A stretch of DNA of 64,000 nucleotides, from contig NZ_CP019966.1 of assembly GCF_003031265.1 (NCBI RefSeq), positions 806,001 to 870,000 on the forward strand, in the 5' to 3' direction. The notes below the pieces were generated by a model. It ran no database searches, was not told where the DNA came from, and worked only from the letters and a program-made list of their open reading frames with translations. Of the stretch, positions 9,204-21,766 are shown piece after piece; position 1 is the stretch's first letter, and each line of letters begins with the position of its first letter. The translations under genes and the position numbers were made by a program. Source of the DNA: Rhodopseudomonas palustris (GTDB lineage Bacteria > Pseudomonadota > Alphaproteobacteria > Rhizobiales > Xanthobacteraceae).

Positions 9204-9411
9204 GGGGGTGGGCGTTGACCTGCGAGCTTGATGACAGGGCAGGGCTGTCGACCTGTCTGCATCACTCGTTTCATCCCAGGAACCAATCCGCATTCACGCC
9301 GTAGTCCAGCGGCGGACGACTCTCTCGCACAGTTGGATCGACACGGCAGCGATGGCTTCGATCGCCGCGAGAGCCGCGCCGCCATCACTCTGTCCTTCTG
9401 CGCGAGGTTCC

Positions 9412-11508
<2,097 letters not shown>

Positions 11509-11537
11509 CTAAGCTTTCTATTCTGCGACATTGATGG

Positions 11538-11565
11538 CGCGCGGCGGAGTCAGCTTCGCCGCGCG
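11538..11565. terminator. Hairpin after katE, possible terminator
   Basis: A 9-bp GC stem (11538-11546 with 11557-11565) encloses a 10-base loop 30 bases after the catalase stop. No T-run follows, so it may be Rho-dependent or only protect the 3' end. Confidence 0.45.
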
Positions 11566-11633
11566 TCGCATTCCATTTGCCGGAATACAACAAACACTCG
11601 CCGCCGCCGCGGGCTTGTTCTACACACGGAGCC

Positions 11634-12749
11634 ATGAGTGAGCTTCGAACACCGGGCGCGTCAGGCGCGACCCTCGGGACGACAGAGGCGGCGACAGCGG
11701 CGGTCGCCGCACGCATCGCGCGTTGGCGGGCGCTAGCCGCAGATCGATCCGGCACCGATCCGTTCATACCGATGGCCGAGGCCGCTCTGTTCGAGATCGG
11801 CCTTCCCGGCAGCGATGCGGCGCTCGACAGCTACGGGGCGATCGCACAGGCCGAACGGGCGATTGCGGCGTCGACCGGCGAACTCGGTCTCGCCACGGCG
11901 TTTGCCGGGCGCCAACTGATCGCGCGGTTCTTTATCGCCGGCTTCGCCGACGCGGCGCAGCGCGGCGAGCTGGTGCCGCGGATCGCTTCGGGGCGCGGCT
12001 GGGCCGCGGTGGCGATCTCGGAGCCCGGTGCCGGTGCGCATCCGAAGCATCTCCAGACGACCGCCGAACAGCGGGCCGACGGCTACGTCATCAACGGCCG
12101 CAAGGCGTGGATCACCAACGGTCCGGTCGCCGATTTGTTTCTGGTGCTGGCGATCACCGGCGTCGAGCAGGGCCGCAAGCGCTACGGCCTGTTTCTGTTG
12201 CCGCGCGGCACCGAAGGATTGACGCTGACCCCGATGCCGTCGCTCGACGTGCTGAAGCCGGCCTCGCATTGCGAACTGAGCTTTGAGAACTGCGTCGTGC
12301 CGGCCTCGGCGCGGATCGGCACGATGCCGGATGCCTATCCGGCGATGGCGCTGCCGTTCCGCGATCTCGAAGATACGGTCGCCACCGCGACCACTGTCGG
12401 CTTCCTCGATTGGCTGCTGCACACGGTCGCGGCGCGGATCGCGAACAGCGAAGAGAACGCACTGACGCTCGGCCGCCTCGCTGGACTGCTGTCGCTGGCA
12501 CAAGCGGGAAGCGCCGCCGCGGTGCAGGCGCTGGACAGCGGCGAGCCACCGATTGGCGCGCGCGTCATCGGCGTCCGTAGCCTGGCGCGTATGCTCGTCG
12601 AAGAGCTGCGCGCGCTGCTTCCGCCGGATCGGATCGACGATCAACTCACCCGATCGCTGGCGGCGTTCGACGTGCTGGCTAATGTGGCGCGCGAGCCGCG
12701 CAAGCAGCGGCAGATCGCCCTCGGCCAATCTCTCTGGAGCAATCAATAG
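11634..12749 (+). CDS. Acyl-CoA dehydrogenase-like flavoprotein
   Basis: The 371-residue protein has the acyl-CoA dehydrogenase fold: an N-terminal helical region, the flavin-contact segment AVAISEPGAGAHP, the beta-domain stretch GYVINGRKAWITNGPVAD, and a C-terminal helical domain. The C-terminal half is diverged and I see no clear catalytic glutamate, so the substrate is open. ATG 11634 follows CACGGAG; the upstream frame to 11577 is unlikely. The stop is two bases from the moxR start, so it belongs to one operon with the ATPase/VWA pair. The acyl-CoA synthetase 3' of the operon suggests a shared CoA-thioester route. Confidence 0.85.
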   Translation: MSELRTPGASGATLGTTEAATAAVAARIARWRALAADRSGTDPFIPMAEAALFEIGLPGSDAALDSYGAIAQAERAIAASTGELGLATAFAGRQLIARFFIAGFADAAQRGELVPRIASGRGWAAVAISEPGAGAHPKHLQTTAEQRADGYVINGRKAWITNGPVADLFLVLAITGVEQGRKRYGLFLLPRGTEGLTLTPMPSLDVLKPASHCELSFENCVVPASARIGTMPDAYPAMALPFRDLEDTVATATTVGFLDWLLHTVAARIANSEENALTLGRLAGLLSLAQAGSAAAVQALDSGEPPIGARVIGVRSLARMLVEELRALLPPDRIDDQLTRSLAAFDVLANVAREPRKQRQIALGQSLWSNQ

Positions 12750-12751
12750 CT

Positions 12752-13699
12752 ATGACTGCGAATCTGCCGATGCAATCCATCGAGGCCGTCACCGCAGGTT
12801 TGGCATCGGTCGGCTATATCGCCAGCCGCCAGATCGCCACTGCGGTGTATCTGGCCGAGAAGATCGAGAAGCCAATCCTGGTTGAAGGCCCCGCCGGCGT
12901 CGGCAAGACCGAACTGGCCAAAGCGCTGGCGAGCTGGCGCGGCCTACAAATGATCCGGATGCAGTGCTACGAGGGGCTCGACGAGGCCAAGGCGCTGTAC
13001 GAGTGGAAATACGCCAAGCAGCTGCTCTACACCCAGATCCTCAAGGACAAGCTCGGCGAAGTGCTAGGCGGCGCGCAGACACTGACCGATGCGCTCGGTC
13101 GGCTGCACGATTTTGGCGACGTATTTTTCTCCAAGGAATTCGTCGAGCCGCGACCTCTGCTCAAGGCGCTGGAGCAGCCGCAGGGCTGCGTGCTGCTGGT
13201 CGACGAGATCGACAAGTCGGACGCCGAGTTCGAGTCGCTGCTGCTCGAAATCCTGTCCGACTACCAGGTGACGATCCCCGAGCTTGGCACCATCAGCGCG
13301 ACGGTGAAGCCGCTGGTGCTGCTGACCTCGAACGGCGAGCGCGACCTGTCGGATGCGCTGAAGCGGCGCTGCCTGCATCTGCACATCGGCTTCCCCGAAC
13401 AGAAGCTGGAGGAGCGCATCGTCGAGAGCCGCGTGCCCGGCGCCGGCGAGACGCTGCGCAAGCAGATGGTCGGCTTCATCAACCAGATCCGTGCGCTCGA
13501 TCTGAAGAAGCTGCCGTCGGTCAGCGAGACGATCGACTGGGCGCGGGTGCTGGTGCTGCTGCAGGCGAGCGAGCTCGACCACCAGACCGTGAAGGACACG
13601 CTCAACGTGCTGTTGAAGTACGAAGCCGACATCGAAACCGCGTTGCCGCAGGTCTCCGGCTTCGTCGCCAAGGCCGGGCGCGAGGGCGTGTTCGGCTGA
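12752..13699 (+). CDS. MoxR/CoxD-type AAA+ ATPase
   Basis: This is a cytoplasmic AAA+ ATPase of 315 residues with Walker A GPAGVGKT (residues 46-53), Walker B VLLVDEID (about 149-156) and a sensor-1-like LLTSNGERDLSDALKRR segment. MoxR-family ATPases act with VWA-domain partners to mature or insert metal centres in enzymes. The length and the ERDLSDALKRRCLH segment resemble CoxD-like members. The stop overlaps the start of the VWA gene (TGATG), so the two are made together. A GGAG lies upstream of ATG 12752. Confidence 0.92.
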   Translation: MTANLPMQSIEAVTAGLASVGYIASRQIATAVYLAEKIEKPILVEGPAGVGKTELAKALASWRGLQMIRMQCYEGLDEAKALYEWKYAKQLLYTQILKDKLGEVLGGAQTLTDALGRLHDFGDVFFSKEFVEPRPLLKALEQPQGCVLLVDEIDKSDAEFESLLLEILSDYQVTIPELGTISATVKPLVLLTSNGERDLSDALKRRCLHLHIGFPEQKLEERIVESRVPGAGETLRKQMVGFINQIRALDLKKLPSVSETIDWARVLVLLQASELDHQTVKDTLNVLLKYEADIETALPQVSGFVAKAGREGVFG

Positions 13700-15090
13700 T
13701 GCGCGAGGAGCTGCACCGCTTCTTCCGGGCGGCGCGCGGCGCCGGCGTGCGCGTGTCGCCGGCCGAGAGTATCGACGCGATGCGGGCGGTGTCGGAGGTC
13801 GGCTTTGCCGATCGCGGCCTGTTGCGCGACACCCTGCTGGTGACGCTGGCCAAGACCCAGGACGAGAAGCAGGCGCTGGCGCAATGCTTCGATCTGTTCT
13901 TCAGCCGGCCCGAGCCGAAGACCAATGCGGACGCCGCGGAAGGGGCCGATCAGCAGTCCGAAAGTGGGGCATCACCGTCGCAGCTGAGCGGCAACAGCGC
14001 GCCAGGGCAGGGCGGCGGTGAAGACTCGGCGCCGCCGGAGCTCGGCGAGCTCGCACAGATGCTGCTGGCGCAGGATCGCAGCGCAGTTGCCGCCGCGCTC
14101 GCCGGCGCGGCGAACGAAGCATCGCTCTCCAACATCCGGTTCTTTACCCAGCGCGGCCTGTTTCAGAGCCGGATGATGGAAGCGCTCGGCGTCGGCCAGT
14201 TGCGCGACGATCTCGACCGGCTCAAGGCCGATGATTCGGCGCAGGCGGAACGGCTCACGGCGGCGCTCGACGGCCTGCGTGACAGCGTGCGCGAAATGGT
14301 GGCGCAAGCGCTGCTGCTGTACGGCCGCGAGGAGGCCGAAAACCTGCGCCACGAGGTGCTGCGCAATGCGCCGATGATGCGGCTGGAGCGACGCCAGGTC
14401 GAGCAGATGAAGGAGCTGATCCGCGCCATCGCGCGGCGGCTTCGCGAGCGCTACAGCAAGCCGCGCAAGCGGCAGCGCCGCGGCCATCTCGACGTCCGCC
14501 GCACCATCCGCCGCAACGCCGCCTGGGGTAACATTCCGTTCCTCACCGCCTGGAAGCGGCGGCATCGCGACCGGCCGCAGATCGTGGCGCTGTGCGACGT
14601 CTCCGGCTCGGTGGCGCAGGTGTCGGATTTTTTCCTGCTGCTGATCCATAGCCTGCACGAGGTGGTCGACGATGTCCGATCCTTCGCCTTCTCCGGCCAC
14701 CTGATCGAGGTCAGCGACATTCTCGACAAGCAGGAGCCGGAAGCTGCGATGCGCGAGATCATGTCCAAGGTCGGCTTCGGCTCGTCCGATTACGGCGCCT
14801 CGCTGGCGGATTTCGAAAAGCGCTGGCTGCGCGCAGTGACGCCGAAGACCACGGTGATCGTGCTCGGCGACGCCCGCAGCAACAATCTCGATCCGCGCAC
14901 CGACATTCTGCGCACGATCTCGGAGCGCGCCAAGCGCGTGGTCTGGCTCAATCCCGAAGGCCGGATGGGCTGGGGCTGGGGCGATTCGGAAATGTTCCGC
15001 TACGCGCCGTTCTGCAACGTGGTCCGGCAATGCGCCACCGCCAAGCAGCTCGAACGCGCGGTCTCGGACATCGTGGCAGCTTATCAGTAG
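13699..15090 (+). CDS. CoxE-like VWA domain protein
   Basis: This 463-residue partner of the MoxR ATPase has an N-terminal helical domain, a low-complexity Gly/Ser/Pro linker (about residues 75-115), a basic stretch (RKRQRRGHLDVRR) and a C-terminal VWA domain. The VWA domain has the metal-binding MIDAS motif DVSGS at residues 300-304. CoxE works with CoxD in maturing the Mo-Cu centre of CO dehydrogenase, but no CO dehydrogenase structural genes are visible here, so the client is unknown. The start ATG 13699 overlaps the moxR stop; the open frame upstream to 12964 lies antiphase within moxR and is not coding. Confidence 0.92.
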   Translation: MREELHRFFRAARGAGVRVSPAESIDAMRAVSEVGFADRGLLRDTLLVTLAKTQDEKQALAQCFDLFFSRPEPKTNADAAEGADQQSESGASPSQLSGNSAPGQGGGEDSAPPELGELAQMLLAQDRSAVAAALAGAANEASLSNIRFFTQRGLFQSRMMEALGVGQLRDDLDRLKADDSAQAERLTAALDGLRDSVREMVAQALLLYGREEAENLRHEVLRNAPMMRLERRQVEQMKELIRAIARRLRERYSKPRKRQRRGHLDVRRTIRRNAAWGNIPFLTAWKRRHRDRPQIVALCDVSGSVAQVSDFFLLLIHSLHEVVDDVRSFAFSGHLIEVSDILDKQEPEAAMREIMSKVGFGSSDYGASLADFEKRWLRAVTPKTTVIVLGDARSNNLDPRTDILRTISERAKRVVWLNPEGRMGWGWGDSEMFRYAPFCNVVRQCATAKQLERAVSDIVAAYQ

Positions 15091-15263
15091 CCGCTGGACG
15101 GCGCCGGCCTGTCTTGCGCCGACCGGCTGCACACGTGGTTCAATTTCGCGATAGTTAGTTGCGGCGCACAAGATGCGGCGATTGACTTCCCGCCGGCCCG
15201 CGCTTTCACTTCCCTCGTCGAGACGGCCATCAAGAGCCGCCGACCTTCCGAGGGAGAAAACCG

Positions 15264-16790
<1,527 letters not shown>

Positions 16791-16870
16791 TCGCACTCCG
16801 CCGAAGCGGGCGCAGTTCATCGATCATGCGCCGGCGAGAGCGGTGCTGATCAGGTAAGCGCCTGCAATGA

Positions 16871-16911
16871 CGCAAGCTCCAGCTCCGACTGAATCGGACC
16901 CGGAGCTTGCG
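16871..16911. terminator. Large hairpin between convergent acyl-CoA synthetase and pioC
   Basis: A 10-bp outer stem (16871-16880 with 16902-16911) holds an inner 5-bp stem (16884-16888 with 16894-16898). It sits between the ends of two convergent genes and can fold on either transcript. No T-tract follows on either strand. Confidence 0.55.
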
Positions 16912-16961
16912 ACCGCTGTGCCGCTCGTCGTTGCGCAGCAGATGACGTGATCGGTGGCGCG

Positions 16962-17246
16962 TTACGCCTTGCCGGCGTAGAGGCGGCACCAGCCGTTCTC
17001 GCTGATCGGGCTTTCGACCGTGATGCATGAGCTCGGCGGCCGGAATTGGCGGCAAGTGCCGCAGCGCTTGGCACCGTTCGGCGACTCCTGATAGCCGGCA
17101 TCCTTGTGAGAGGCCTTCTTGGTGACCTGGGCATTCGCCGCAGCCACGCCGGCGCCCAGCATCGCGGCGACGCCCGCGGCTCCGACGCCGGCCTTCAGCA
17201 GCTTGCGCCGCGACAGCGGCGGCTGGTCATTGCGTTTGTCGTTCAT
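16962..17246 (-). CDS. pioC: PioC, Tat-exported high-potential iron-sulfur protein
   Basis: This 94-residue small periplasmic HiPIP carries single electrons on one 4Fe-4S cluster. ATG 17246 follows GGGAGG and starts a twin-arginine signal (SRRKLLKAG, Arg13-Arg14) ending near ANAQ, as expected for a cofactor folded before export. The four cluster ligands are Cys62, 65, 74 and 87 in the order CxxC, C, C. As third gene after pioA and pioB it is predicted to accept electrons from PioA and pass them to the photosynthetic reaction centre, the role described for PioC in R. palustris TIE-1. Hairpins precede and follow it. Confidence 0.95.
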   Translation of the reverse strand: MNDKRNDQPPLSRRKLLKAGVGAAGVAAMLGAGVAAANAQVTKKASHKDAGYQESPNGAKRCGTCRQFRPPSSCITVESPISENGWCRLYAGKA

Positions 17247-17287
17247 CGTCTGTCGTCCTCCCATCGTTGTTGACGTTGGTTGGTATC

Positions 17288-17316
17288 GGCCGGCGGCCAC
17301 GTCTTTGCCGCCGGCC
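17288..17316 (-). other. Intercistronic hairpin upstream of pioC
   Basis: A 10-bp all-GC stem (17288-17297 with 17307-17316) closes a 9-base loop, about 40 bases before the pioC start on the transcript strand. It could stabilise the pioC message or mark a processing site. Confidence 0.6.
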
Positions 17317-17352
17317 GCAAGCTCGCCGCGTTCGCATGCGAGCCGATCCTGT

Positions 17353-17374
17353 CGCGATGCGGCGCCGCATCGCG
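17353..17374 (-). other. Perfect 22-bp palindrome just after pioB
   Basis: The bases 17353-17374 are a perfect palindrome centred on GGCGCC, 11 bases downstream of the pioB stop. As RNA it can form a GC-rich hairpin of up to 9 bp. With the 17288 hairpin it gives two stable structures in the pioB-pioC gap. Confidence 0.6.
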
Positions 17375-17384
17375 GCGCTGCCGC

Positions 17385-19817
17385 TCACCATTTGGCGTTG
17401 AGCGAGACCTGGAAGTACTGCGCGTCGTAGTTCGGATTGGTGGCGCCCATGTCGATCATCCGCGCCAGCGTGGTGTCGACCAGATACAAATAGGGCGACA
17501 TCAGATCCTGCTGCCAATTGTCGACGCTGTTGCGCTCCCAGATGTAGCGCGCCTTGACGTAGACCTCACCGGTCCAGCCCAGCTTCGCCACGATCGACGG
17601 ATCGATGGTGTGCTTCAGCGACGCATCGAGCCGTTGATAGTTGGTCGACACCGTTGGGAACGGCCGGTAGACAGTGCCGCCGGCATTCGCCAGCATCGCG
17701 TAGCCGTTATAGGGGCCGTAGTCCCAATCCTCGTGCGAGAACGAGATCGCATAGCCGAGCTTGAAATCGAGGACGCCGGGAATCAGCTCCAGCGTGCTGG
17801 CGATCAGGATGGTCTGCACCTTCTCGAGCGTGTTGCTGCCGAACGCATTGATCGGCGTGGCGTTGGGCAGGCCGGTGGCGGAGTTGGTCAGGGTGCCGCT
17901 GCCGACCTGGAAGCGATCATAGGTTTCGTACAGATACGACGCCTGGATCGAGGAGCCTGGCGTGAAGCTGTAGGTGACGTCGATGCCGGCGTTCCAGGTG
18001 TTGCTCTTCTTCAGGCCGAAGAACAGCGGATCGTCCGGGTAGTCCTCAAACCGCAGGCCGGCGGTCGGTGAAATCACGAAGTCCCGAAACACGCTGCCGG
18101 CCGGGCCGGAAATGTCGAGGAAGGCGTTGGCCTTGGTCTGGTTGCGGTTCGCCATATCGAACTTACGCATCAGCAAGTTGGTGCCGTTGTTGGCGGTGGC
18201 GCTGTAATAGGTGTCGCGCGCCATCGCCAGGCCGTCGTAATTGTCGTAGCGGCGTTCGGAATACTGGCCGCTGGTGCGCAGCGTCGCGATGTCGTGGACC
18301 TTGAAGTCCGCGGTCAGCTTGCCGATGAACTCGTTGGTGACGTTGGCGTCGCGGCGGGAGCGGTCCCACTGTTCCCAGCCGAACGTGCTGCCGAATGTGA
18401 CCCACTTGGCAGGGCGCCACTGCATCTCGCCGCTGGCATTCTGCTTGGTGTAGGACATCGATAGCGACCGCCGCGGGATGCCGGCGGCGATGCCGGTGGC
18501 GGACGAATCCTCGACCACGTAATTCGGCATCAGCAGTTCCGGCGTCTGGTTGTCGTTGTCGTAGTAGCGATAGCGCGTGGTGGTGCGGAATTCCGGCGTC
18601 CACTGAGTCGTCGCGGTCGTGTTGTAAAGCGCGGTGTTGACCTCGCCATTGAGGCTTGAGGCTGGCAGCAGGAAGGTCGTGATGTTGGGATTCACGGTGA
18701 ACGGCATGAAGGCTTCGTTCTGCCGCATCGTGGTGTATTGGAACGTGCTGTTCCAGCGCGTCTTGAACGGCAGATCGATGCCGGTGGTGACGCCGGTATT
18801 GTAGGCCTGATTGCTCGGCATCAGGCTGATCCGTGCCGCCGGCGAGAACACCCGCGGATTGGCGGGGTCGAAGAACGGATTCTGCACGGTGAACGAATTG
18901 AAGCTGTTGTCGTAGAGCGAAAATCCACCGCCGACCTGGACGTTGTAGTGACCGCCCCACGGCGTCGGACCGAAGTATTGGCCGCTGAGCTTGCCGATCT
19001 GGGTGGTGTCGTCGATCGGCCGCGGCGCCTGCATCTGCTGCAGCCCGGTGGCGGCGAGGCCGCCAATCGGAAAGCCCGCGATCTGCGTGCCTTCGCGGGT
19101 CTCGTGGGAGTAGCTGGCTTTGACGTCCCAGTTCGGGTCGGGGGTCCAGCGATAGGCTGCGCTGCCCTTGCGGCGATCGATGCCGACGTCGATCAGATTG
19201 GTCTTGCCGGCCAGCGCGTTGGTCACCGCGGCGCGCTGCGCGGCGGTGGTAGTAGTCGCAGGCGCCACGATCGACAAGCTGTTGCCGGGGATGGTGACCG
19301 GCGTGGTCAGCGTGGTGGTACCGACGCCGTTCCAGATGCTCAGCGCGCTGGTGTTGTAGAGATGCGGGATCTCGTCCCACCCCAGGGTGAGGTAGTGTTC
19401 GCCGGCTTTCGAGAAGTCGAAGACGTAGCGCTGGTTGTTGTTGCCGATGTTGTCGGCGCGGAGCTCGTTCCAGTAGGTGCCGTCCTTGGTCTGCAGCGTC
19501 ATCCGCAGATATTCGGCGTAGAGTCCCGGCGCGATCCGGCCGTACTCTTCGAACTTCGAACGGTTGTTACGATCGCCGCCGCCGGCCGGATTGGTCGGCG
19601 ATACCCAGGGCGTCGCCGATTTCGGCGGGCGCTGGATGAACGAGCGCCAGCCGGCTTCGAATTCGCCCGAATATGACCAGCCACCATGGGCCGCATCGAA
19701 ATCGGGGATCGAGCGCGCCGGCTCCTCCTTGGCCGCCGTTTCGGCGGTCGCGCTCAACGGCATTGCGGTCACCACGGAGATTGCGGCGGACGTCAGCAGG
19801 AATTGCCTAAACGCCAT
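17385..19817 (-). CDS. pioB: PioB, MtrB-type outer-membrane beta-barrel porin
   Basis: This 810-residue outer-membrane protein should form a large beta-barrel that sheathes the decaheme cytochrome PioA, as MtrB does for MtrA, giving an electron conduit through the outer membrane. A signal peptide (MAFRQFLLTSAAISVV...TAETA) is followed by long runs of alternating polar/hydrophobic residues typical of barrel strands. The C-terminus FQVSLNAKW ends in an aromatic residue, the usual outer-membrane assembly signal. It lies between pioA (99 bases upstream) and pioC. Its N-terminal region lacks the CxxC seen in some MtrB proteins. Confidence 0.93.
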   Translation of the reverse strand: MAFRQFLLTSAAISVVTAMPLSATAETAAKEEPARSIPDFDAAHGGWSYSGEFEAGWRSFIQRPPKSATPWVSPTNPAGGGDRNNRSKFEEYGRIAPGLYAEYLRMTLQTKDGTYWNELRADNIGNNNQRYVFDFSKAGEHYLTLGWDEIPHLYNTSALSIWNGVGTTTLTTPVTIPGNSLSIVAPATTTTAAQRAAVTNALAGKTNLIDVGIDRRKGSAAYRWTPDPNWDVKASYSHETREGTQIAGFPIGGLAATGLQQMQAPRPIDDTTQIGKLSGQYFGPTPWGGHYNVQVGGGFSLYDNSFNSFTVQNPFFDPANPRVFSPAARISLMPSNQAYNTGVTTGIDLPFKTRWNSTFQYTTMRQNEAFMPFTVNPNITTFLLPASSLNGEVNTALYNTTATTQWTPEFRTTTRYRYYDNDNQTPELLMPNYVVEDSSATGIAAGIPRRSLSMSYTKQNASGEMQWRPAKWVTFGSTFGWEQWDRSRRDANVTNEFIGKLTADFKVHDIATLRTSGQYSERRYDNYDGLAMARDTYYSATANNGTNLLMRKFDMANRNQTKANAFLDISGPAGSVFRDFVISPTAGLRFEDYPDDPLFFGLKKSNTWNAGIDVTYSFTPGSSIQASYLYETYDRFQVGSGTLTNSATGLPNATPINAFGSNTLEKVQTILIASTLELIPGVLDFKLGYAISFSHEDWDYGPYNGYAMLANAGGTVYRPFPTVSTNYQRLDASLKHTIDPSIVAKLGWTGEVYVKARYIWERNSVDNWQQDLMSPYLYLVDTTLARMIDMGATNPNYDAQYFQVSLNAKW

Positions 19818-19877
19818 TTCAAAGGCCCCCTTCGCGCGAGTCGTTCCATCACCCTTGGCGGCTTGTTGGTGTGGCGA

Positions 19878-19900
19878 GCGACGGCGGCCGCAGCCGTCGC
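19878..19900 (-). other. Intercistronic hairpin between pioA and pioB
   Basis: An 8-bp stem GCGACGGC/GCCGTCGC (19878-19885 with 19893-19900) with a 7-base loop lies 16 bases after the pioA stop, in the 99-base gap before pioB. Confidence 0.6.
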
Positions 19901-19916
19901 TGTCCCCGGCCCCGAA

Positions 19917-21551
19917 CTATCGATGCCAGCGCGATCCGGACGGCGCGTTGGAGCCGTGGATGTTGTTGTGACAATTCTGGCAGGCGTTCCCGACCGCCCA
20001 GCGCGCCGACGTCGGCAAACCTGGCTGGTTGTGCGGGTTGGTATGGCACTGCTGGCACAGCCGCTGCCGCGCAACGATCAGCAGCGACTCGTGGTTGGAG
20101 CCGTGCGGTTCGTGGCAGTTCAGGCAGTTCTCGCGGACCGGCGGATGTTCGAACAGGAACGGTCCGCGCTTGTCGGCGTGGCAGGTGTAGCAGGTGTCGT
20201 TGACGGTCGCCTCGCGCAGCAGCTTCTCGGTCGCGCTGCCGTGCGGGTTGTGACAATTGACGCAGGTGATTTTGGTTTCGCGGATCGGCATGTGCGAGCT
20301 GCGCTGCACCTGCGCCTTGCGATCCTTGTGGCACTGGAAGCAGGTGTCCATCACCTGCACGGTCTTGAGCTGGTTGCGCGGCGACACCTTGCGCATCACG
20401 GTGTGGCAGTTGACGCAGGCGAGGCCGCGGGTCTCGTGCTGCGATCCCTGCCAATAGGTCTGGTCGCCCTTCTCGTGGCAGCTCAGGCAGACGCTGTTCG
20501 CCTCGGCGACGTCGAAGCCGCGGCTGTCGGTCGGCCGGAACGAGCGGATGCCACCCTTCTCGCGGCCGCCGCCGCCATTGACGTGCGCCGAGCCGGGGCC
20601 GTGGCAGGTCTCGCATTCCATCTTGCCCTGCGGCGTGACCTTGCCGGACTTGATGTTGCGGCCCATCACGGTCTGCTGAAACTCGTCGAACAGGCCGGCG
20701 TGGCAGGTCTCGCACGGCTTGGAGCCGACGAAGTAACGGCCATCGGGATCGCCCGGTGCGGGCGCCACCATTGGCGCACGCCCGGCGGCCGCAGCCTTCG
20801 GCTCGCGTGTCGCCACCATCAGGACCGGCCGGGAATCATCCGCCTTGGCGGCGAGGATCTCGATGAAGCCGAACTGCTTCGGCTGCTCGATCGTGTCGTC
20901 GAAGTTTTCCAGCGCGACCCAGGTGGTCACCGTGGTGGCATCCCGGACCGGCTCGGGCATCTCCGCCACGTAGTCCGGCTCGCGGGCGAGCCGGGCCGCC
21001 AGCGTATGGCGGGTCGCGTGAGAGCGCAGGATGCGCTTTTCGCTGAGTGTGGCGAGGCGCAGCGAAGCCGCAAACCGCAGGGTCTGGTCGAGCTGCGGGC
21101 CACCGTCGATCTGCGGAAGCGCCAGCAAAGCCTCGATTGAACCGTGTCTGGCAAACCGCGTGTCGAAGCGCGGACCGGTTGCAGAACCGCCGTGAGGTGA
21201 ACCGTGGGGTGAACCATGCGCGGAGGCGCTGTGGCCCGACATGCCCCCATGCCCGCCGCCATGTCCGTCACCGAGCGCTAGGCCGTGGGCTGGCACCGGC
21301 GTGAAGTTTGGCTCGGTCTTGCCGGCGTTCTGCAGGCCGCGCACGTAGTTGACCAGTGCATTGACCGACGGATCGACCGCGTCGACTTGGCCGTCATGCG
21401 GCAAGGCGGTGTGCTCGACCATCGCCGGCTCAGCGCCGGCTGGCCAGGTCCCCCAGGCCAGCGCAATCGATACGAACAGCGACGAGATCCAGCTCCGGCG
21501 GCCGCGCCGATTTTGGTCGCGCGCAGCCGCCGCCCCCCGAGAGCCCCCCAT
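19917..21551 (-). CDS. pioA: PioA, decaheme c-type cytochrome with long heme-free N-terminal extension
   Basis: This periplasmic/outer-membrane multiheme cytochrome of the MtrA type has 544 residues. Exactly ten CxxCH heme sites are present (CETCH twice, CLSCH, CVNCH, CFQCH, CVNCH, CYTCH, CLNCH, CQQCH, CQNCH), all after residue 279. A basic N-terminus and hydrophobic segment ending near PAGAEP form the export signal. Residues about 41-275 have no heme and include a His/Gly/Ser-rich stretch near residues 88-121. MtrA itself lacks such an extension, while PioA proteins are known to carry one. In phototrophic Fe(II) oxidation it takes electrons from outside the cell through PioB and gives them to PioC. 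A FixK box lies 216 bases upstream. Confidence 0.96.
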   Translation of the reverse strand: MGGSRGAAAARDQNRRGRRSWISSLFVSIALAWGTWPAGAEPAMVEHTALPHDGQVDAVDPSVNALVNYVRGLQNAGKTEPNFTPVPAHGLALGDGHGGGHGGMSGHSASAHGSPHGSPHGGSATGPRFDTRFARHGSIEALLALPQIDGGPQLDQTLRFAASLRLATLSEKRILRSHATRHTLAARLAREPDYVAEMPEPVRDATTVTTWVALENFDDTIEQPKQFGFIEILAAKADDSRPVLMVATREPKAAAAGRAPMVAPAPGDPDGRYFVGSKPCETCHAGLFDEFQQTVMGRNIKSGKVTPQGKMECETCHGPGSAHVNGGGGREKGGIRSFRPTDSRGFDVAEANSVCLSCHEKGDQTYWQGSQHETRGLACVNCHTVMRKVSPRNQLKTVQVMDTCFQCHKDRKAQVQRSSHMPIRETKITCVNCHNPHGSATEKLLREATVNDTCYTCHADKRGPFLFEHPPVRENCLNCHEPHGSNHESLLIVARQRLCQQCHTNPHNQPGLPTSARWAVGNACQNCHNNIHGSNAPSGSRWHR

Positions 21552-21766
21552 TGCGTCCCCCGCAAGTGCTCAAAGCACGATGATTTTTGTCAGCCACCAT
21601 CGATCGCCGTCCACGTGTCGCGGGCGACGTCGAGCGAAGATCATTTCAGTTTGAAAAAGTCCGTTGGTGCAGGTTCAGCCTGCATCACGACGCTTGCCGG
21701 ATCTGTCCGGGAAGTAATTAGTCACAATCTGTCATCAAAATTCACATGCCGTACTAAAACGCGTAT

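Noticed and set aside
12964..13698. N-terminal extension of the CoxE-like frame
   Set aside because: It lies antiphase within moxR; the ATG overlapping the moxR stop gives the normal family length.
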